DNA of 64,000 bases from Pseudomonas sp. SLFW (GCF_009905615.1 NZ_JAAAKW010000006.1:1-64000), one strand, 5' to 3'; shown: positions 40,178 to 51,172, counted from the first letter of the stretch. Notes: generated from the letters alone by a model not told the origin. A program made the numbers and translations.

Positions 40178-40558
40178 ATGTCCGATCCTCGTTATCAGAT
40201 CGACGTCAGCGTCGTCACCCGCTTTCTTTCAGAACAATCGCAGCCGGATCAGAACCGTTTTGCCTTTGCGTACACCGTCACCGTCCACAACAATGGCGAG
40301 CTGCCAGCCAAGCTGCTGTCGCGTCATTGGGTGATCACCGACGGCGACGGGCACGTCGAAGAAGTTCGCGGGGAAGGCGTCGTTGGCCAGCAGCCGCTGA
40401 TTCAGGCCGGACAAAGCCACACCTACAGCAGCGGCACGGTGATGACCACCAAGGTCGGCAACATGCAGGGCACTTATCAAATGCTGGCGGATGATGGCAA
40501 ACGCTTCGATGCCGTTATCGCGCCTTTCCGGCTGGCAGTGCCAGGGGCGCTTCACTGA
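40178..40558 (+). CDS. apaG: ApaG protein
   Basis: 126-residue beta-sandwich protein of the ApaG/DUF525 family, found beside apaH in many Proteobacteria and implicated in metal/nucleotide binding; its precise role is unclear. The sequence has the family segments [27 protein letters not shown] and [10 protein letters not shown]. Its stop overlaps the apaH start (TGATG). Confidence 0.94.
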   Translation: MSDPRYQIDVSVVTRFLSEQSQPDQNRFAFAYTVTVHNNGELPAKLLSRHWVITDGDGHVEEVRGEGVVGQQPLIQAGQSHTYSSGTVMTTKVGNMQGTYQMLADDGKRFDAVIAPFRLAVPGALH

Positions 40559-41439
40559 TGACGGTGTACGCAGTCGGCGACCTGCAAGGTTGCCTCGATC
40601 CGTTGAAGTGTCTGCTGGAGCGTGTGTCATTCGATCCGGCCAGTGACAAGCTGTGGTTGGTGGGTGATCTGGTGAACCGAGGACCTCAGTCGCTGGAAAC
40701 CCTGCGTTTCCTGTATGGCATGCGTGACTCTATTGTCAGCGTGCTCGGCAATCATGACCTTCATCTACTCGCTGCGGGACGCAACATTGAGCGGCTGAAA
40801 AAAGGCGACACGCTGCGGGAAATCCTGGAAGCGCCTGACGCCAAAGTCCTCCTCGACTGGCTGCGTCAATTGAAACTGATGCACTACGACGCCGAGCGTG
40901 ACATCGCCTTGGTCCACGCCGGCATCCCGCCGCAGTGGACGCTGAAAAAAGCCCTCCGCTGTGCCGAAGAAGTCGAAGAAGCCCTGCGTGACGACAACTT
41001 GCTTGAGCCTTTTCTGGATGGCATGTACGGCAACGAACCTGCCAAATGGGACAAGGACCTGCACGGCGTCACCCGTCTGCGCGTGATCACCAACTACTTC
41101 ACGCGCATGCGCTTCTGCACCGCCGACGGCAAGCTGGACCTCAAGAGCAAAGAAGGTCTGGACAGCGCACCGGCGGGTTATGCGCCATGGTTCAGCCACA
41201 AGGACCGCAAGACCAAAGGCCTGAACATCATCTTCGGACACTGGGCCGCCCTTGAAGGCCGCTGCGAAGAGCCCGGCGTTTACGCCCTCGACACCGGTTG
41301 TGTCTGGGGTGGCGCGATGACGATGCTCAACGTAGACACCCGCGAACTGATTCGCTGTGAGTGCGATGAACGTGGCTCCCTCGCCTCGTCAAAATCTCCA
41401 GACACATCGGCTGGCGACCAAACCGCAGTCCAGCGTTAG
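40558..41439 (+). CDS. apaH: Diadenosine tetraphosphatase
   Basis: Symmetrically hydrolyses Ap4A to ADP. The 293-residue metallophosphatase has the metal motifs GDLQGC (7-12), [16 protein letters not shown] and VHAGIPP. Its start overlaps apaG. It is the last gene of the lptD-surA-pdxA-rsmA-apaG-apaH cluster. Confidence 0.96.
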   Translation: MTVYAVGDLQGCLDPLKCLLERVSFDPASDKLWLVGDLVNRGPQSLETLRFLYGMRDSIVSVLGNHDLHLLAAGRNIERLKKGDTLREILEAPDAKVLLDWLRQLKLMHYDAERDIALVHAGIPPQWTLKKALRCAEEVEEALRDDNLLEPFLDGMYGNEPAKWDKDLHGVTRLRVITNYFTRMRFCTADGKLDLKSKEGLDSAPAGYAPWFSHKDRKTKGLNIIFGHWAALEGRCEEPGVYALDTGCVWGGAMTMLNVDTRELIRCECDERGSLASSKSPDTSAGDQTAVQR

Positions 41440-41495
41440 AATCCCTTTTTCAGTTCTCGACAGTTCGGGAACCCAACGGCCCAGGAGCCCATGCC

Positions 41496-41816
41496 ATGAC
41501 CGATTTCAAACGCATCCCGCCGGAGCAGGCCCAGGCCCTGCGTGAAAACGGTGCCGTGCTGGTCGACGTTCGCGACGCACAGACCTTTGCCAGCAATCAC
41601 ATTCCCGATTCGCATCATCTGGATAACCACTCGATTGCTGACTTCATTCGTAACGCCGACCTGGATAAACCGCTCGTCGTCGTTTGCTATCACGGTAACT
41701 CAAGTCAGAGCGCCGCGGCCTATCTTGTAGGACAGGGCTTCTCCGAGGTCTACAGCATGGACGGCGGTTTCGAGCTGTGGAAAAACACTTTTCCGGCCGA
41801 AACGGCGCAAGGCTGA
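41496..41816 (+). CDS. glpE: Thiosulfate sulfurtransferase GlpE
   Basis: Small single-domain rhodanese of 106 residues. The catalytic cysteine is C64 in [12 protein letters not shown], and the opening ([13 protein letters not shown]) and closing ([11 protein letters not shown]) parts match the family. It transfers sulfane sulfur to thiols/cyanide in vitro; the physiological partner is unknown. It stands 56 bases after apaH. Confidence 0.95.
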   Translation: MTDFKRIPPEQAQALRENGAVLVDVRDAQTFASNHIPDSHHLDNHSIADFIRNADLDKPLVVVCYHGNSSQSAAAYLVGQGFSEVYSMDGGFELWKNTFPAETAQG

Positions 41817-42103
41817 TCGGAAAATATTTTTTCAGGCCGCGAAGCCGCGTGCTATGCGGCCTCGCGAGGCTAACTGACGAACGGTTGCACCACATTCATA
41901 CGCCTTCCTTCTTTCTGTGTGCGAATCCGAACTATCCTTGTGCTCAGGCCATCCGAATCAGGGGAGAGCCGGTACACCGGCGCGTGGGTCATCGGTAGCT
42001 ACTTTTATGGTGTTTGGGGGGTAAATGACGGCTGACTGATAGCTGTCATCCAACATCGACTGACGATCCGCCGCCGGCTCCACGTATCGAGCGAGGTGAC
42101 GTC
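41817..42103. other. Noncoding region upstream of prkA
   Basis: Contains a stem-loop after glpE (AGGCCGC...GCGGCCT), a palindrome GCCGGT-AC-ACCGGC near 41970, and an imperfect inverted repeat TGACGGC...GCTGTCA near 42026-42047. These probably mix a glpE termination stem and prkA promoter elements. I see no clear sigma-54 or sigma-70 boxes. Confidence 0.45.
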
Positions 42104-44026
42104 ATGAGTATTTTTAGCCACTTCCAACAACGCTTTGAATCGACACGCCAGGAAGAGCTCTCGCTACAGGAGTACTTGGAGCTCTGCAAAACCGACCGCA
42201 GCGCATACGCCTCAGCCGCAGAGCGTCTTCTGATGGCCATTGGCGAGCCAGAGTTGTTCGACACGTCGACCAACTCGCGGCTATCCAGGATCTTCTCCAA
42301 CAAAGTCATCCGGCGCTATCCAGCGTTCGAGGACTTCCATGGCATGGAGGATTGCATCGAGCAGATTGTCTCGTACTTCCGCCACGCCGCTCAGGGTCTG
42401 GAAGAAAAGAAACAGATCCTTTACCTGCTCGGCCCTGTCGGCGGCGGTAAGTCGTCCCTGGCTGAAAAGCTCAAACAGCTTGTTGAGAAAATACCTTTCT
42501 ACGCCATCAAGGGCTCGCCGGTTTTCGAGTCGCCCTTGGGCCTGTTCAAACCCACCGAAGACGGGACGATCCTCGAAGAGGACTACGGCATCCCGCGCCG
42601 GTACCTGAACACCATCATGTCGCCATGGGCGACCAAACGTCTGGCCGAGTTCGGGGGCGACATCAGCCAGTTCAAGGTGGTGAAGCTTTATCCGTCGATC
42701 CTCAACCAGATCGCCGTCGCCAAGACCGAACCCGGCGACGAGAACAACCAGGACATTTCGGCGCTGGTGGGTAAGGTCGATATCCGCAAGCTCGAAGAGT
42801 ATCCACAGAACGACGCCGATGCTTATAGCTACTCAGGCGCGCTGTGCCGGGCCAACCAGGGCCTGATGGAATTCGTGGAGATGTTCAAGGCGCCGATCAA
42901 GGTCCTGCACCCACTGCTCACCGCCACTCAGGAAGGTAACTACAACAGTACCGAAGGCCTGGGCGCGATTCCGTTCACCGGTATTCTGCTGGCCCACTCC
43001 AACGAATCGGAATGGCACAGCTTCCGCAACAACAAGAACAACGAAGCCTTCATCGACCGTATTTACATCGTGAAGGTGCCGTACTGCCTGCGTGTCAGCG
43101 ACGAGATCAAGATTTACGACAAGTTGCTGTTCAACAGCTCGCTGGCCAAGGCCCATTGCGCGCCAGACACACTGAAAATGCTCGCGCAGTTCACCGTTCT
43201 ATCGCGCCTCAAGGAGCCGGAAAACTCCAACATCTACTCCAAGATGCGGGTGTACGACGGCGAAAACCTCAAGGACACCGACCCGAAAGCCAAGTCGATT
43301 CAGGAGTACCGCGACAGCGCAGGCGTCGACGAGGGCATGAACGGCCTGTCCACACGCTTTGCGTTCAAGATCCTCTCGAAAGTCTTCAACTTCGACCCGC
43401 ACGAAGTGGCCGCCAACCCGGTTCACCTGCTGTACGTGCTGGAGCAGCAGATCGAGCAAGAGCAATTCCAGGCGGAAACCCGCGAGCGCTACCTGCGCTT
43501 CATCAAGGAATACCTGGCGCCGCGCTACATCGAGTTCATCGGCAAGGAAATCCAGACGGCGTATCTGGAGTCCTACAGCGAATACGGTCAAAACATCTTC
43601 GACCGCTACGTGTTGTACGCAGACTTCTGGATTCAGGATCAGGAATACCGCGACCCTGAAACCGGCGAAATCCTTAACCGCGTGGCGCTCAACGAGGAAC
43701 TGGAGAAGATCGAGAAACCGGCAGGCATCAGCAATCCGAAGGATTTCCGGAACGAGATCGTCAACTTCGTGCTGCGTGCCCGCGCCAACAACAACGGCAA
43801 AAACCCGACCTGGCTCAGCTACGAGAAACTGCGCGTGGTGATCGAGAAGAAAATGTTCTCGAACACCGAGGATCTGCTGCCAGTGATCAGCTTCAACGCC
43901 AAAGCCAGCAAAGAGGATCAACAGAAACACAACGACTTCGTCACCCGAATGGTCGAGCGGGGTTACACCGACAAACAGGTACGTCTGCTGTCCGAGTGGT
44001 ACCTGCGCGTCCGCAAATCACAATAA
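42104..44026 (+). CDS. prkA: PrkA/YeaG serine protein kinase
   Basis: 640-residue protein of the PrkA family, active in nitrogen- and starvation-stress adaptation in E. coli. It has an AAA+ domain with Walker A GPVGGGKSSL (near residue 108-117) and a C-terminal kinase-like region. A GAGG box precedes the ATG. It heads prkA-yeaH-spoVR, a conserved stress operon; its substrate is not known here. Confidence 0.94.
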   Translation: MSIFSHFQQRFESTRQEELSLQEYLELCKTDRSAYASAAERLLMAIGEPELFDTSTNSRLSRIFSNKVIRRYPAFEDFHGMEDCIEQIVSYFRHAAQGLEEKKQILYLLGPVGGGKSSLAEKLKQLVEKIPFYAIKGSPVFESPLGLFKPTEDGTILEEDYGIPRRYLNTIMSPWATKRLAEFGGDISQFKVVKLYPSILNQIAVAKTEPGDENNQDISALVGKVDIRKLEEYPQNDADAYSYSGALCRANQGLMEFVEMFKAPIKVLHPLLTATQEGNYNSTEGLGAIPFTGILLAHSNESEWHSFRNNKNNEAFIDRIYIVKVPYCLRVSDEIKIYDKLLFNSSLAKAHCAPDTLKMLAQFTVLSRLKEPENSNIYSKMRVYDGENLKDTDPKAKSIQEYRDSAGVDEGMNGLSTRFAFKILSKVFNFDPHEVAANPVHLLYVLEQQIEQEQFQAETRERYLRFIKEYLAPRYIEFIGKEIQTAYLESYSEYGQNIFDRYVLYADFWIQDQEYRDPETGEILNRVALNEELEKIEKPAGISNPKDFRNEIVNFVLRARANNNGKNPTWLSYEKLRVVIEKKMFSNTEDLLPVISFNAKASKEDQQKHNDFVTRMVERGYTDKQVRLLSEWYLRVRKSQ

Positions 44027-44037
44027 GCAGCGACAAG

Positions 44038-44170
44038 TTGTGAGCTTCAAGCTGCAAGCTAAAAGCGATCCGGCGTGTTCGATAGACCACCGAATGGCTT
44101 GAGGCTTGTAGCTTGATGTGTGGTGTTTGCGGTCAAAACTTGCAGCTTGCGGCTTATGGCTTGCAGCTCC
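44038..44170. repeat. Degenerate AGCTTGCAGCTT-type repeat inside the prkA-yeaH gap
   Basis: The 160-base gap is filled with direct and inverted copies of AGCTTGCAGC-like units (CTTCAAGCTGCAAGCT, GGCTTGTAGCTTG, CTTGCAGCTTGCGGCTT, GGCTTGCAGCT). Related units occur at 4640-4738. It could form alternative hairpins within the operon mRNA and so adjust yeaH/spoVR expression. Confidence 0.6.
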
Positions 44171-44186
44171 CCGAAGGGGCCCTCGT

Positions 44187-45458
44187 ATGAGTTATGTGAT
44201 CGACCGACGTCTCAATGGCAAGAACAAGAGCACGGTGAATCGGCAGCGCTTCCTGCGTCGCTACCGTGACCACATTAAAAAAGCAGTGGAAGAAGCGGTC
44301 AGCCGCCGCTCCATCACTGACATGGAACATGGCGAACAGATCAGCATTCCCGGTCGCGATATCGACGAGCCGGTGCTGCATCATGGTCGCGGCGGCAAAC
44401 AGACCGTCGTGCATCCTGGCAACAAAGAGTTCACCACCGGTGAACACATCGCGCGTCCCCAAGGTGGCGGCGGTGGCAAAGGGCCTGGCAAGGCGAGCAA
44501 TTCCGGCGAAGGCATGGACGAGTTCGTGTTCCAGATCACCCAGGAAGAATTCCTTGAGTTCATGTTCGAAGACCTCGAACTCCCCAACCTCGTCAAACGC
44601 AACCTGAGCGGCACCGACACCTTCAAGACCGTGCGCGCAGGCATCAGCAACGAAGGCAACCCGTCGCGCATCAACATTATTCGCACGCTGCGTTCGGCAC
44701 ACGCACGACGCATTGCGTTATCTGGCAGCAGCCGCGCCAAGCTCCGAGAAGTGCTCGCTGAACTTGAGCGTTTGAAACGCGAAGAACCCGACAATTTCGG
44801 CGACATTCAAGAGCTGGAAATAGAAGCAGCACGCTTACAGGCGCGGATCAAACGTGTCCCGTATCTAGACACGTTCGACCTCAAATACAACCTGCTAGTG
44901 AAACAGCCCAACCCCAGCTCCAAGGCGGTGATGTTCTGCCTGATGGACGTGTCCGGCTCGATGACGCAGGCGACCAAAGACATCGCCAAGCGGTTTTTCA
45001 TCCTCTTGTATCTGTTCCTGAAGCGGAACTACGACAAGATCGAAGTCGTGTTCATCCGCCACCACACCAGCGCGCGCGAAGTCGACGAGGAAGAGTTTTT
45101 CTATTCGCGGGAAACCGGCGGCACCATCGTGTCCAGCGCATTGAAACTGATGCAGGAGATCATGGCCGAGCGCTACCCCACCAACGAGTGGAACATCTAC
45201 GCCGCCCAGGCCTCCGACGGCGACAACTGGAACGACGACTCACCTATCTGCCGCGACATTCTGATCAAGCAGATCATGCCGTTCGTGCAGTACTACACTT
45301 ACGTCGAAATTACCCCTCGCGAGCATCAGGCACTGTGGTTCGAATACGAGCGCATCGGCGAAGCCTTCGCCGACACGTTCGCCCAGCAGCAGCTGGTTTC
45401 TGCCGGTGATATCTATCCGGTATTCCGTGAACTCTTCCAGCGCAGGTTAGTGACATGA
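44187..45458 (+). CDS. yeaH: YeaH/YhbH family protein (DUF444, von Willebrand A-like)
   Basis: 423-residue partner of PrkA; DUF444 family with a C-terminal VWA-like metal-ion site ([13 protein letters not shown], the DxSxS MIDAS motif). The N-terminal half is basic and low complexity ([12 protein letters not shown]). The ATG at 44187 follows GAAGGGG and matches the family start [13 protein letters not shown]. It overlaps spoVR by four bases. Confidence 0.92.
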   Translation: MSYVIDRRLNGKNKSTVNRQRFLRRYRDHIKKAVEEAVSRRSITDMEHGEQISIPGRDIDEPVLHHGRGGKQTVVHPGNKEFTTGEHIARPQGGGGGKGPGKASNSGEGMDEFVFQITQEEFLEFMFEDLELPNLVKRNLSGTDTFKTVRAGISNEGNPSRINIIRTLRSAHARRIALSGSSRAKLREVLAELERLKREEPDNFGDIQELEIEAARLQARIKRVPYLDTFDLKYNLLVKQPNPSSKAVMFCLMDVSGSMTQATKDIAKRFFILLYLFLKRNYDKIEVVFIRHHTSAREVDEEEFFYSRETGGTIVSSALKLMQEIMAERYPTNEWNIYAAQASDGDNWNDDSPICRDILIKQIMPFVQYYTYVEITPREHQALWFEYERIGEAFADTFAQQQLVSAGDIYPVFRELFQRRLVT

Positions 45459-47017
45459 CCGCTAGAGAGCAGAAGCGCCAACCCCTTTCCACGGGTTCAG
45501 AGTGGACGTTCGAACTGATCCAGGCTTACGACCGGGAAATCAGTCGCATCGCCGAGCGTTATGCCCTGGACACTTACCCCAATCAGATTGAGGTGATCAC
45601 CGCTGAGCAGATGATGGACGCCTATGCGTCGGTCGGCATGCCACTGGGCTATCACCATTGGTCCTACGGCAAGCACTTCCTCAGCACGGAAAAATCCTAC
45701 TCGCGTGGCCAGATGGGTCTGGCGTACGAAATCGTCATTAACTCCGACCCGTGCATCGCGTACCTGATGGAAGAAAACACCATCTGTATGCAGGCTTTGG
45801 TCGTGGCCCATGCCTGCTACGGCCACAACAGTTTCTTCAAGGGCAACTATCTGTTCCGCACCTGGACAGACGCCAGTTCGATCATCGATTACCTGGTGTT
45901 TGCCAAGCAGTACATCATGCAATGCGAAGAGCGCCACGGCATCGATGCGGTCGAAGACTTGCTCGACTCCTGCCATGCCTTGATGAATTACGGCGTTGAC
46001 CGCTACAAGCGTCCCTACCCGATTTCGGCGGAGGAAGAACGTCGTCGCATGAAAGACCGCGAAGAGCATTTGCAGAAGCAGATCAACGATCTTTGGCGCA
46101 CGATCCCGAAAAATGCCAGCAAGAACGACAAGGAAGACAACGCGCGCTTCCCTGCCGAGCCACAGGAAAACATCCTCTACTTCATCGAGAAACACGCGCC
46201 TTTGCTGGAGCCTTGGCAGCGTGAGATCGTGCGCATCGTGCGTAAGATCGCCCAGTATTTCTATCCCCAACGCCAGACTCAGGTCATGAACGAAGGCTGG
46301 GCGACCTTTTGGCATTACACACTGATGAATGATCTGTACGACGAAGGCCTGGTCACTGACGGATTCATGCTCGAATTCTTGCAGTCCCACACCAGCGTCG
46401 TGTTCCAACCGGGCTTCGACAGCCCCTATTACAGCGGCATCAATCCCTACACCTTGGGGTTTGCCATGTATCAAGACATTCGACGGATGTGCGAGCACCC
46501 GACCGAAGAAGACCACCACTGGTTTCCCGAGTTGGCAGGGACGGATTGGCTGACCGCCGTGAAATTTGCGATGAGCAGCTTCAAGGACGAGAGCTTTATC
46601 CTGCAATACCTGTCACCGAAGGTGATTCGCGACCTCAAGCTGTTCAGCATTCTGGATGACGATCAAAAGGACGACCTGCTGGTTCCAGCCATTCATGATG
46701 AAACAGGCTACAGAACGATCAGAGAAACCCTCGCAGCCCAGTACAACCTCGGCAACCGGGAGCCGAACGTGCAGATCTACAGCATCGATCGCAGAGGCGA
46801 TCGCTCGCTGACCCTGCGTCACCAACAGCATGATCGCAAACCGCTGGGCGACTCGACGGATGAAGTGCTCAAACACCTGCATCGCCTGTGGGGGTTCGAC
46901 ATTCACCTCGAAACGCTTCAGGGCGACCAGATCATGAAAACCCACCACGTCCCACCGAGAAGCGAACACGCTGACAGTGAATATCCCCGGCTCGACTTGG
47001 CGGTCGTTCACCTTTAG
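45455..47017 (+). CDS. spoVR: SpoVR family protein
   Basis: 520-residue member of a family first known from Bacillus sporulation and common, with unclear function, in the prkA-yeaH-spoVR operon of non-sporulating Proteobacteria. It has conserved HHWSYGK and [10 protein letters not shown] motifs that look like metal-site residues. The ATG overlaps the yeaH stop (ATGA). Confidence 0.93.
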   Translation: MTAREQKRQPLSTGSEWTFELIQAYDREISRIAERYALDTYPNQIEVITAEQMMDAYASVGMPLGYHHWSYGKHFLSTEKSYSRGQMGLAYEIVINSDPCIAYLMEENTICMQALVVAHACYGHNSFFKGNYLFRTWTDASSIIDYLVFAKQYIMQCEERHGIDAVEDLLDSCHALMNYGVDRYKRPYPISAEEERRRMKDREEHLQKQINDLWRTIPKNASKNDKEDNARFPAEPQENILYFIEKHAPLLEPWQREIVRIVRKIAQYFYPQRQTQVMNEGWATFWHYTLMNDLYDEGLVTDGFMLEFLQSHTSVVFQPGFDSPYYSGINPYTLGFAMYQDIRRMCEHPTEEDHHWFPELAGTDWLTAVKFAMSSFKDESFILQYLSPKVIRDLKLFSILDDDQKDDLLVPAIHDETGYRTIRETLAAQYNLGNREPNVQIYSIDRRGDRSLTLRHQQHDRKPLGDSTDEVLKHLHRLWGFDIHLETLQGDQIMKTHHVPPRSEHADSEYPRLDLAVVHL

Positions 47018-47043
47018 GGGATAAGCCGTATCTGAAAAATGGC

Positions 47044-47096
47044 CCTCCGCAAGCGTGACGTAAGGTTTATCCTGTCGCGCTTACGGAGGCTTTTTT
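47044..47096 (+). terminator. Terminator-like hairpin holding the cca ribosome-binding site
   Basis: Arms CCTCCGCAAGCGTGAC (47044-47059) and GTCGCGCTTACGGAGG (47074-47089) pair over 16 positions with one mismatch and one G-U pair, with a 14-base loop, and are followed by C and six Ts (47091-47096). The T-run touches the cca ATG at 47097. The 3' arm GGAGG is also the only good Shine-Dalgarno for cca, seven bases before its ATG. Confidence 0.8.
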
Positions 47097-48332
47097 ATGC
47101 AGATCTATAAAGTTGGCGGCGCTGTGCGTGATCGCCTGCTTGGCAAACCGGTCGCGGACACCGACTGGGTTGTCGTCGGCGCGACCACCGATGAGATGCT
47201 GATCAAGGGCTACCGCCCGGTCGGCACAGACTTTCCAGTATTTCTGCACCCCCTCACCGGCGAGGAATACGCGCTGGCTCGAACCGAGCGCAAGACGGGC
47301 CGTGGGTATGGCGGGTTTGTGTTTCACGCCGATCCCGACGTCACGCTGGAAGAAGACCTCATCCGCCGCGACCTGACGATCAATGCCATCGCCGAAGACA
47401 AGGACGGCCACCTGACCGACCCCTATCACGGTCAGCGCGATTTGCAGGATCGAGTGTTGCGCCATGTTTCCCCGGCATTTGCGGAAGACCCCTTACGGGT
47501 CTTGCGCGTGGCGCGATTTGCGGCCCGCTACGCACCGGACGGTTTCACCATTGCCCATGAAACCCTGATGCTGATGCGCCAACTCAGCGCGTCGGGCGAG
47601 TTGGAAGCCCTCACGCCGGAGCGCAGCTGGAAGGAAATTTCCCGCGCACTGATGGAGCGGGAGCCACAGGTGTTCATCCAGGTTCTGAAGGACTGCGGTG
47701 CGCTGAAGGTGTTGATGCCGGAAATCGATACGCTCTTCGGCATCCCCCAACCGGAAGCGCATCATCCGGAAATCGACACCGGGCTGCATGTTATGAGCGT
47801 TCTGCACCAATCGGCGGTGCACAAGCAACCATTGAGCGTGCGCTGGGCTTGTCTGTTGCATGATTTGGGCAAAGGATTAACGCCCGAAGCAGATTGGCCG
47901 CGCCATATCGCCCATGAGCAGAAAGGCCTCAAAGCGATCAAAGCAGTGAGCCAGCGTTTCAAGGTGCCAAGGGATTGTCAGGAACTGGCGCTGCTGGTGG
48001 GCCAATACCACACCCATGGCCATCGAGCGTTGGAGCTCAAGCCTTCGACGCTGCTGGAATTGCTGCAGAACTTCGACGTCTATCGCCGCCCGCAGCGGTT
48101 CGAGGAGTTCATCGTCGCCTGTGAGATGGACGCCCGAGGTCGCAAGGGCTTCGAGGACCGCAGTTATCCACAGGCTGAATACCTGCGCGGCGCAGCGGAA
48201 GTCGCGAGGCAAGTGGCGGTCCAGCCGCTGCTGGATCAGGGTTATCAAGGACAAGAATTGGGCGAGGCGCTGAAGCGGGAAAGGCTGGACACGCTGACGT
48301 TTTACAAGGCGTCGTATCAGAGTCAGAGCTGA
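47097..48332 (+). CDS. cca: CCA-adding tRNA nucleotidyltransferase with HD domain
   Basis: Adds or repairs the 3' CCA end of tRNAs. The 411-residue protein has the nucleotidyltransferase motif [28 protein letters not shown] and an HD-type phosphohydrolase domain (LLHDLGKG). The ATG at 47097 is the family start ([12 protein letters not shown]). Its ribosome-binding site is sequestered in the hairpin at 47044-47089. Confidence 0.95.
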   Translation: MQIYKVGGAVRDRLLGKPVADTDWVVVGATTDEMLIKGYRPVGTDFPVFLHPLTGEEYALARTERKTGRGYGGFVFHADPDVTLEEDLIRRDLTINAIAEDKDGHLTDPYHGQRDLQDRVLRHVSPAFAEDPLRVLRVARFAARYAPDGFTIAHETLMLMRQLSASGELEALTPERSWKEISRALMEREPQVFIQVLKDCGALKVLMPEIDTLFGIPQPEAHHPEIDTGLHVMSVLHQSAVHKQPLSVRWACLLHDLGKGLTPEADWPRHIAHEQKGLKAIKAVSQRFKVPRDCQELALLVGQYHTHGHRALELKPSTLLELLQNFDVYRRPQRFEEFIVACEMDARGRKGFEDRSYPQAEYLRGAAEVARQVAVQPLLDQGYQGQELGEALKRERLDTLTFYKASYQSQS

Positions 48333-48352
48333 ATTTGCAGACGTCTGATCGC

Positions 48353-48446
48353 CCTGTGGGAGCGAATTCATTCGCGAAAGGCCATTACATCCGATGCACC
48401 TCTGCCGGCTGTACAACCGCATCGCGAATGAATTCGCCCCGACAGG
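48353..48446. repeat. REP doublet (REPIN), type A copy 4
   Basis: Arms CCTGTGGGAGCGAATTCATT plus CGCGA and an inverted copy with two mismatches, 45 bases apart. It lies between the convergent ends of cca and folK. Confidence 0.9.
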
Positions 48447-48459
48447 AGATATCCGGCGG

Positions 48460-48990
48460 TTATTGAACCGAGGACAGCATTGAATCCGGAGTCAATGGCT
48501 GACCCCGCCACTCAAACGCAACCGGCCAAAGCTGCTGCTCAATCTGCGATTCTTCCCACAGTTTGGCAAACGTCAATCCCACTTCGGGATGAAGCCTTTC
48601 CGGCGCAATCAGCGACAACGGCCACAGCACAAATGCATTCTTGAGAATTTCGGCACGGGGCAGCACCAGCCCGTCGAAATTGCCGACCTGCTCGCCATAC
48701 AACAGCACGTCGATGTCCAGCGGCAGCCCTTTACGGTCAGGGGCATAACGACCGTTGTCGGCCTCGATGAATTTCAAGCGACGGTCCAACTCGATCAACG
48801 GCAGGTCGGTCAATGCTGATACCACCAGATTGATGAACGGCCCACTCTTGATCCCCACCGGATGGCTTTCAAACACCGGCGAGCAGGACATATCGGTGAG
48901 AAAACCGGCCAGCGCATCAAGCCCGGAACACAGATGCCGGTGCCGGTCGATGTTGCTCCCCAGGCCGAGGAAAACCCGTGTCAGCGGCAT
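48460..48990 (-). CDS. folK: Hydroxymethyl-dihydropterin pyrophosphokinase
   Basis: Pyrophosphorylates 6-hydroxymethyl-7,8-dihydropterin in folate synthesis. The 176-residue protein has the start motif LGLGSNI, the PPGS-like SHPVGIKSGPFIN and the catalytic RxKGLPLDIDVLLYG segment. It starts inside the end of folB (10-base overlap). A second folK may exist elsewhere in Pseudomonas. Confidence 0.93.
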   Translation of the reverse strand: MPLTRVFLGLGSNIDRHRHLCSGLDALAGFLTDMSCSPVFESHPVGIKSGPFINLVVSALTDLPLIELDRRLKFIEADNGRYAPDRKGLPLDIDVLLYGEQVGNFDGLVLPRAEILKNAFVLWPLSLIAPERLHPEVGLTFAKLWEESQIEQQLWPVAFEWRGQPLTPDSMLSSVQ

Positions 48991-49334
48991 CCGCGCTCGA
49001 TCTCCACGCCCACGCCCTTGGCCGCTGGCACGGCGCCGGGTTTGGTGAGTTTCAGGTGCAGCCAGGGAATGTTGAATTCGCTCATCAGCACTTCTGCCAG
49101 ACGCTCGGCGAACGTTTCAACCAGCTGAAATTGCGAAACCTCGGCGAACGCCTGGATGCGCGCGGAGACGCTGGCGTAGTCGAGTGCTTTGCTCAAGTCA
49201 TCGCCCGCTGCCGCAGGTCGATTGTCCCAGGCAAAACTCAGATCCAGACGCAGGCACTGACGAATGCCGCGCTCCCAGTCGTAGGCACCGATCACCGTAT
49301 CGACCTCCAGACCCTCAATGAAAACTCTGTCCAA
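48981..49334 (-). CDS. folB: Dihydroneopterin aldolase
   Basis: Folate-pathway aldolase/epimerase of 117 residues, with the family opening [21 protein letters not shown] and the conserved lysine in [19 protein letters not shown]. The start is taken as TTG at 49334, placed after GGAGAGAAAGG; the family begins at this residue. The in-frame ATG at 49358 would extend it by eight residues. Divergent from plsY. Confidence 0.9.
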   Translation of the reverse strand: MDRVFIEGLEVDTVIGAYDWERGIRQCLRLDLSFAWDNRPAAAGDDLSKALDYASVSARIQAFAEVSQFQLVETFAERLAEVLMSEFNIPWLHLKLTKPGAVPAAKGVGVEIERGCR

Positions 49335-49408
49335 GCCTTTCTCTCCGCTGCACGACAAGGGCGCAATGCGCCGTTAGAATCAGGGCTTCCCCGCCCGGAA
49401 TGGTTAGC

Positions 49409-49978
49409 ATGTTTTGGTTACTGGCACTTCTCGCCTACCTGCTCGGCTCGCTGTCCTTTGCCATCCTGCTCAGCCGTCTGACCGGCAGTCCGGACCCGCG
49501 CGCCAGTGGCTCGGGCAACGCTGGCGCCACCAACATGCTGCGCCTGGCGGGCAAGAAGCTCGCTATCCTGACCCTGATCGGCGACGTCTGCAAAGGGATG
49601 ATTCCAGTGCTGATCGCTGCCTGGGCGGGACTCGACCCTCGCCAACAGGCCTGGGTCGGGCTTTACGCCGTTCTCGGCCACTTATTTCCGTTGTACTTTC
49701 GTTTCAAGGGCGGCAAAGGCGTTGCTACGGCGGCGGGCATGCTGCTGGGCCTGTACCCACCCGCCGCGCTGCTGGCAATCGCTGCCTGGCTGTTGACGTT
49801 TTACCTCACCCGCACCAGTTCGCTCGCCTCGCTGATCGCCACCCCGCTGGCCCTTCCGCTGCTGGCCTGGCAGGAACCCCATGCGCTGGTGCCCATGAGC
49901 CTGCTGACTTTGCTGATCGTCTGGCGTCATCGCGGCAATTTACGCGACCTCTATGCAGGACGCGAACGGCATTTCTAG
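49409..49978 (+). CDS. plsY: Glycerol-3-phosphate acyltransferase PlsY
   Basis: Acyl-phosphate dependent first acylation of glycerol-3-phosphate in phospholipid synthesis. The 189-residue membrane protein has five hydrophobic segments and the conserved [15 protein letters not shown] and [11 protein letters not shown] motifs. The ATG at 49409 ([10 protein letters not shown]) gives the family's usual length; ATG at 49400 is an alternative. Confidence 0.94.
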   Translation: MFWLLALLAYLLGSLSFAILLSRLTGSPDPRASGSGNAGATNMLRLAGKKLAILTLIGDVCKGMIPVLIAAWAGLDPRQQAWVGLYAVLGHLFPLYFRFKGGKGVATAAGMLLGLYPPAALLAIAAWLLTFYLTRTSSLASLIATPLALPLLAWQEPHALVPMSLLTLLIVWRHRGNLRDLYAGRERHF

Positions 49979-49990
49979 CGGCAAAAGATA

Positions 49991-50014
49991 AAAAAGGCTC
50001 ATTCGAGCCTTTTT
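49991..50014. terminator. Bidirectional terminator between plsY and tsaD
   Basis: Perfect 10-base arms AAAAAGGCTC and GAGCCTTTTT with a four-base loop. A and T runs on the two flanks support use for both convergent genes. Confidence 0.88.
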
Positions 50015-50033
50015 CTTTCCACGCAGAATGGCT

Positions 50034-51059
50034 TCACAGCCCCGGTAACTGTTCCATCGGCCAGCGCGCCTGCACAGTGATGCTCAGGTCTTCTTTCTGT
50101 CCCGCCTGCAATCGCTGACATCCGGCGAACGCGATCATTGCCCCGTTATCGGTACAAAATTCCGGACGCGCGTAAAAGACGTTGCCGCCGATCCCGCTGA
50201 GCATTTGCTCCAGAGACTGACGCAACGCCTTGTTCGCACTGACCCCACCCGCAATCACCAGACGCTTCATGCCTGTCTGCTTCAAAGCGCGTTTGCACTT
50301 GATGGTCAAAGTCTCCACCACCGCATCCTGGAAGGCCAGCGCGATGTCGCAACGGGTTTGCTCGCCGTCGTCCCCAGCGCTCTGGCATTGTTGCCAAGTG
50401 TTCAGGGCGGAGGTTTTCAAGCCGCTGAAGCTGAACGTGAGGCCGGGACGGTCGGTCATCGGGCGAGGGAACGTGAAACGTCCCGGCACACCTTGGAGCG
50501 CCAAACGGGAAATCTCCGGACCACCGGGGTAATTAAGGCCCATCATTTTGGCCGTCTTGTCGAAGGCTTCGCCCGCGGCGTCATCCAGCGTCTCGCCCAA
50601 CAACTCATAAAGGCCGATGCCGTCCACCCGGACCAGTTGCGTGTGACCACCGGAAACCAACAAAGCGACGAACGGAAACTCCGGCGGTTGCGCCTCCAGC
50701 ATAGGGGCCAGAAGATGGCCTTCCATGTGGTGCACACCCAATGCGGGAATGTCCCACGCGAAAGCCAGCGCTTGCGCGCAAGACGCCCCCACCAGCAGCG
50801 CACCGACCAGCCCAGGACCTGCGGTATAGGCGATGCCATCGATCTCGGTCGCGGCGCAATCCGCCTCGGCCAATACCTGACGAATCAAGGGCAGCATGCG
50901 TTTTACGTGATCGCGGGACGCCAGCTCGGGGACCACGCCGCCGTAGACCCGATGCAAGTCGATCTGGCTGAATAATGCGTCGGCGAGCAGCCCGCGCTCG
51001 CTGTCATACAGCGCCACGCCGGTCTCGTCGCAAGAAGTTTCCAATCCCAGTACTAACAT
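50034..51059 (-). CDS. tsaD: tRNA threonylcarbamoyladenosine synthase TsaD
   Basis: Transfers the threonylcarbamoyl group to A37 of ANN-decoding tRNAs, with TsaB and TsaE. The 341-residue ASKHA-fold protein has the metal histidines in [18 protein letters not shown] and the C-terminal CTDNGAMIA. It is divergent from rpsU, an old and conserved neighbourhood. Confidence 0.96.
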   Translation of the reverse strand: MLVLGLETSCDETGVALYDSERGLLADALFSQIDLHRVYGGVVPELASRDHVKRMLPLIRQVLAEADCAATEIDGIAYTAGPGLVGALLVGASCAQALAFAWDIPALGVHHMEGHLLAPMLEAQPPEFPFVALLVSGGHTQLVRVDGIGLYELLGETLDDAAGEAFDKTAKMMGLNYPGGPEISRLALQGVPGRFTFPRPMTDRPGLTFSFSGLKTSALNTWQQCQSAGDDGEQTRCDIALAFQDAVVETLTIKCKRALKQTGMKRLVIAGGVSANKALRQSLEQMLSGIGGNVFYARPEFCTDNGAMIAFAGCQRLQAGQKEDLSITVQARWPMEQLPGL

Positions 51060-51143
51060 GGGGCACGCCTTGGGGGCTGAATTCGAAGGCGCGCATAATA
51101 GTCGCCGCTCATGCCTGCGACCAGTGGTTTTCGATCAGAGGCT

Positions 51144-51172
51144 TTGCATTCCTCGCGCCGAGGGGTTAACAT
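51144..51172 (+). promoter_or_regulatory. Candidate sigma-70 promoter of rpsU-dnaG-rpoD
   Basis: TTGCAT (51144-51149) and TAACAT (51167-51172) are separated by the ideal 17 bases, about 80 bases before rpsU. This would be the main promoter of the macromolecular synthesis operon. The boxes are good but not perfect. Confidence 0.5.

Noticed and set aside
41817..42103. Riboswitch before prkA
   Set aside because: Only short palindromes were seen; no conserved riboswitch core could be recognised by eye.
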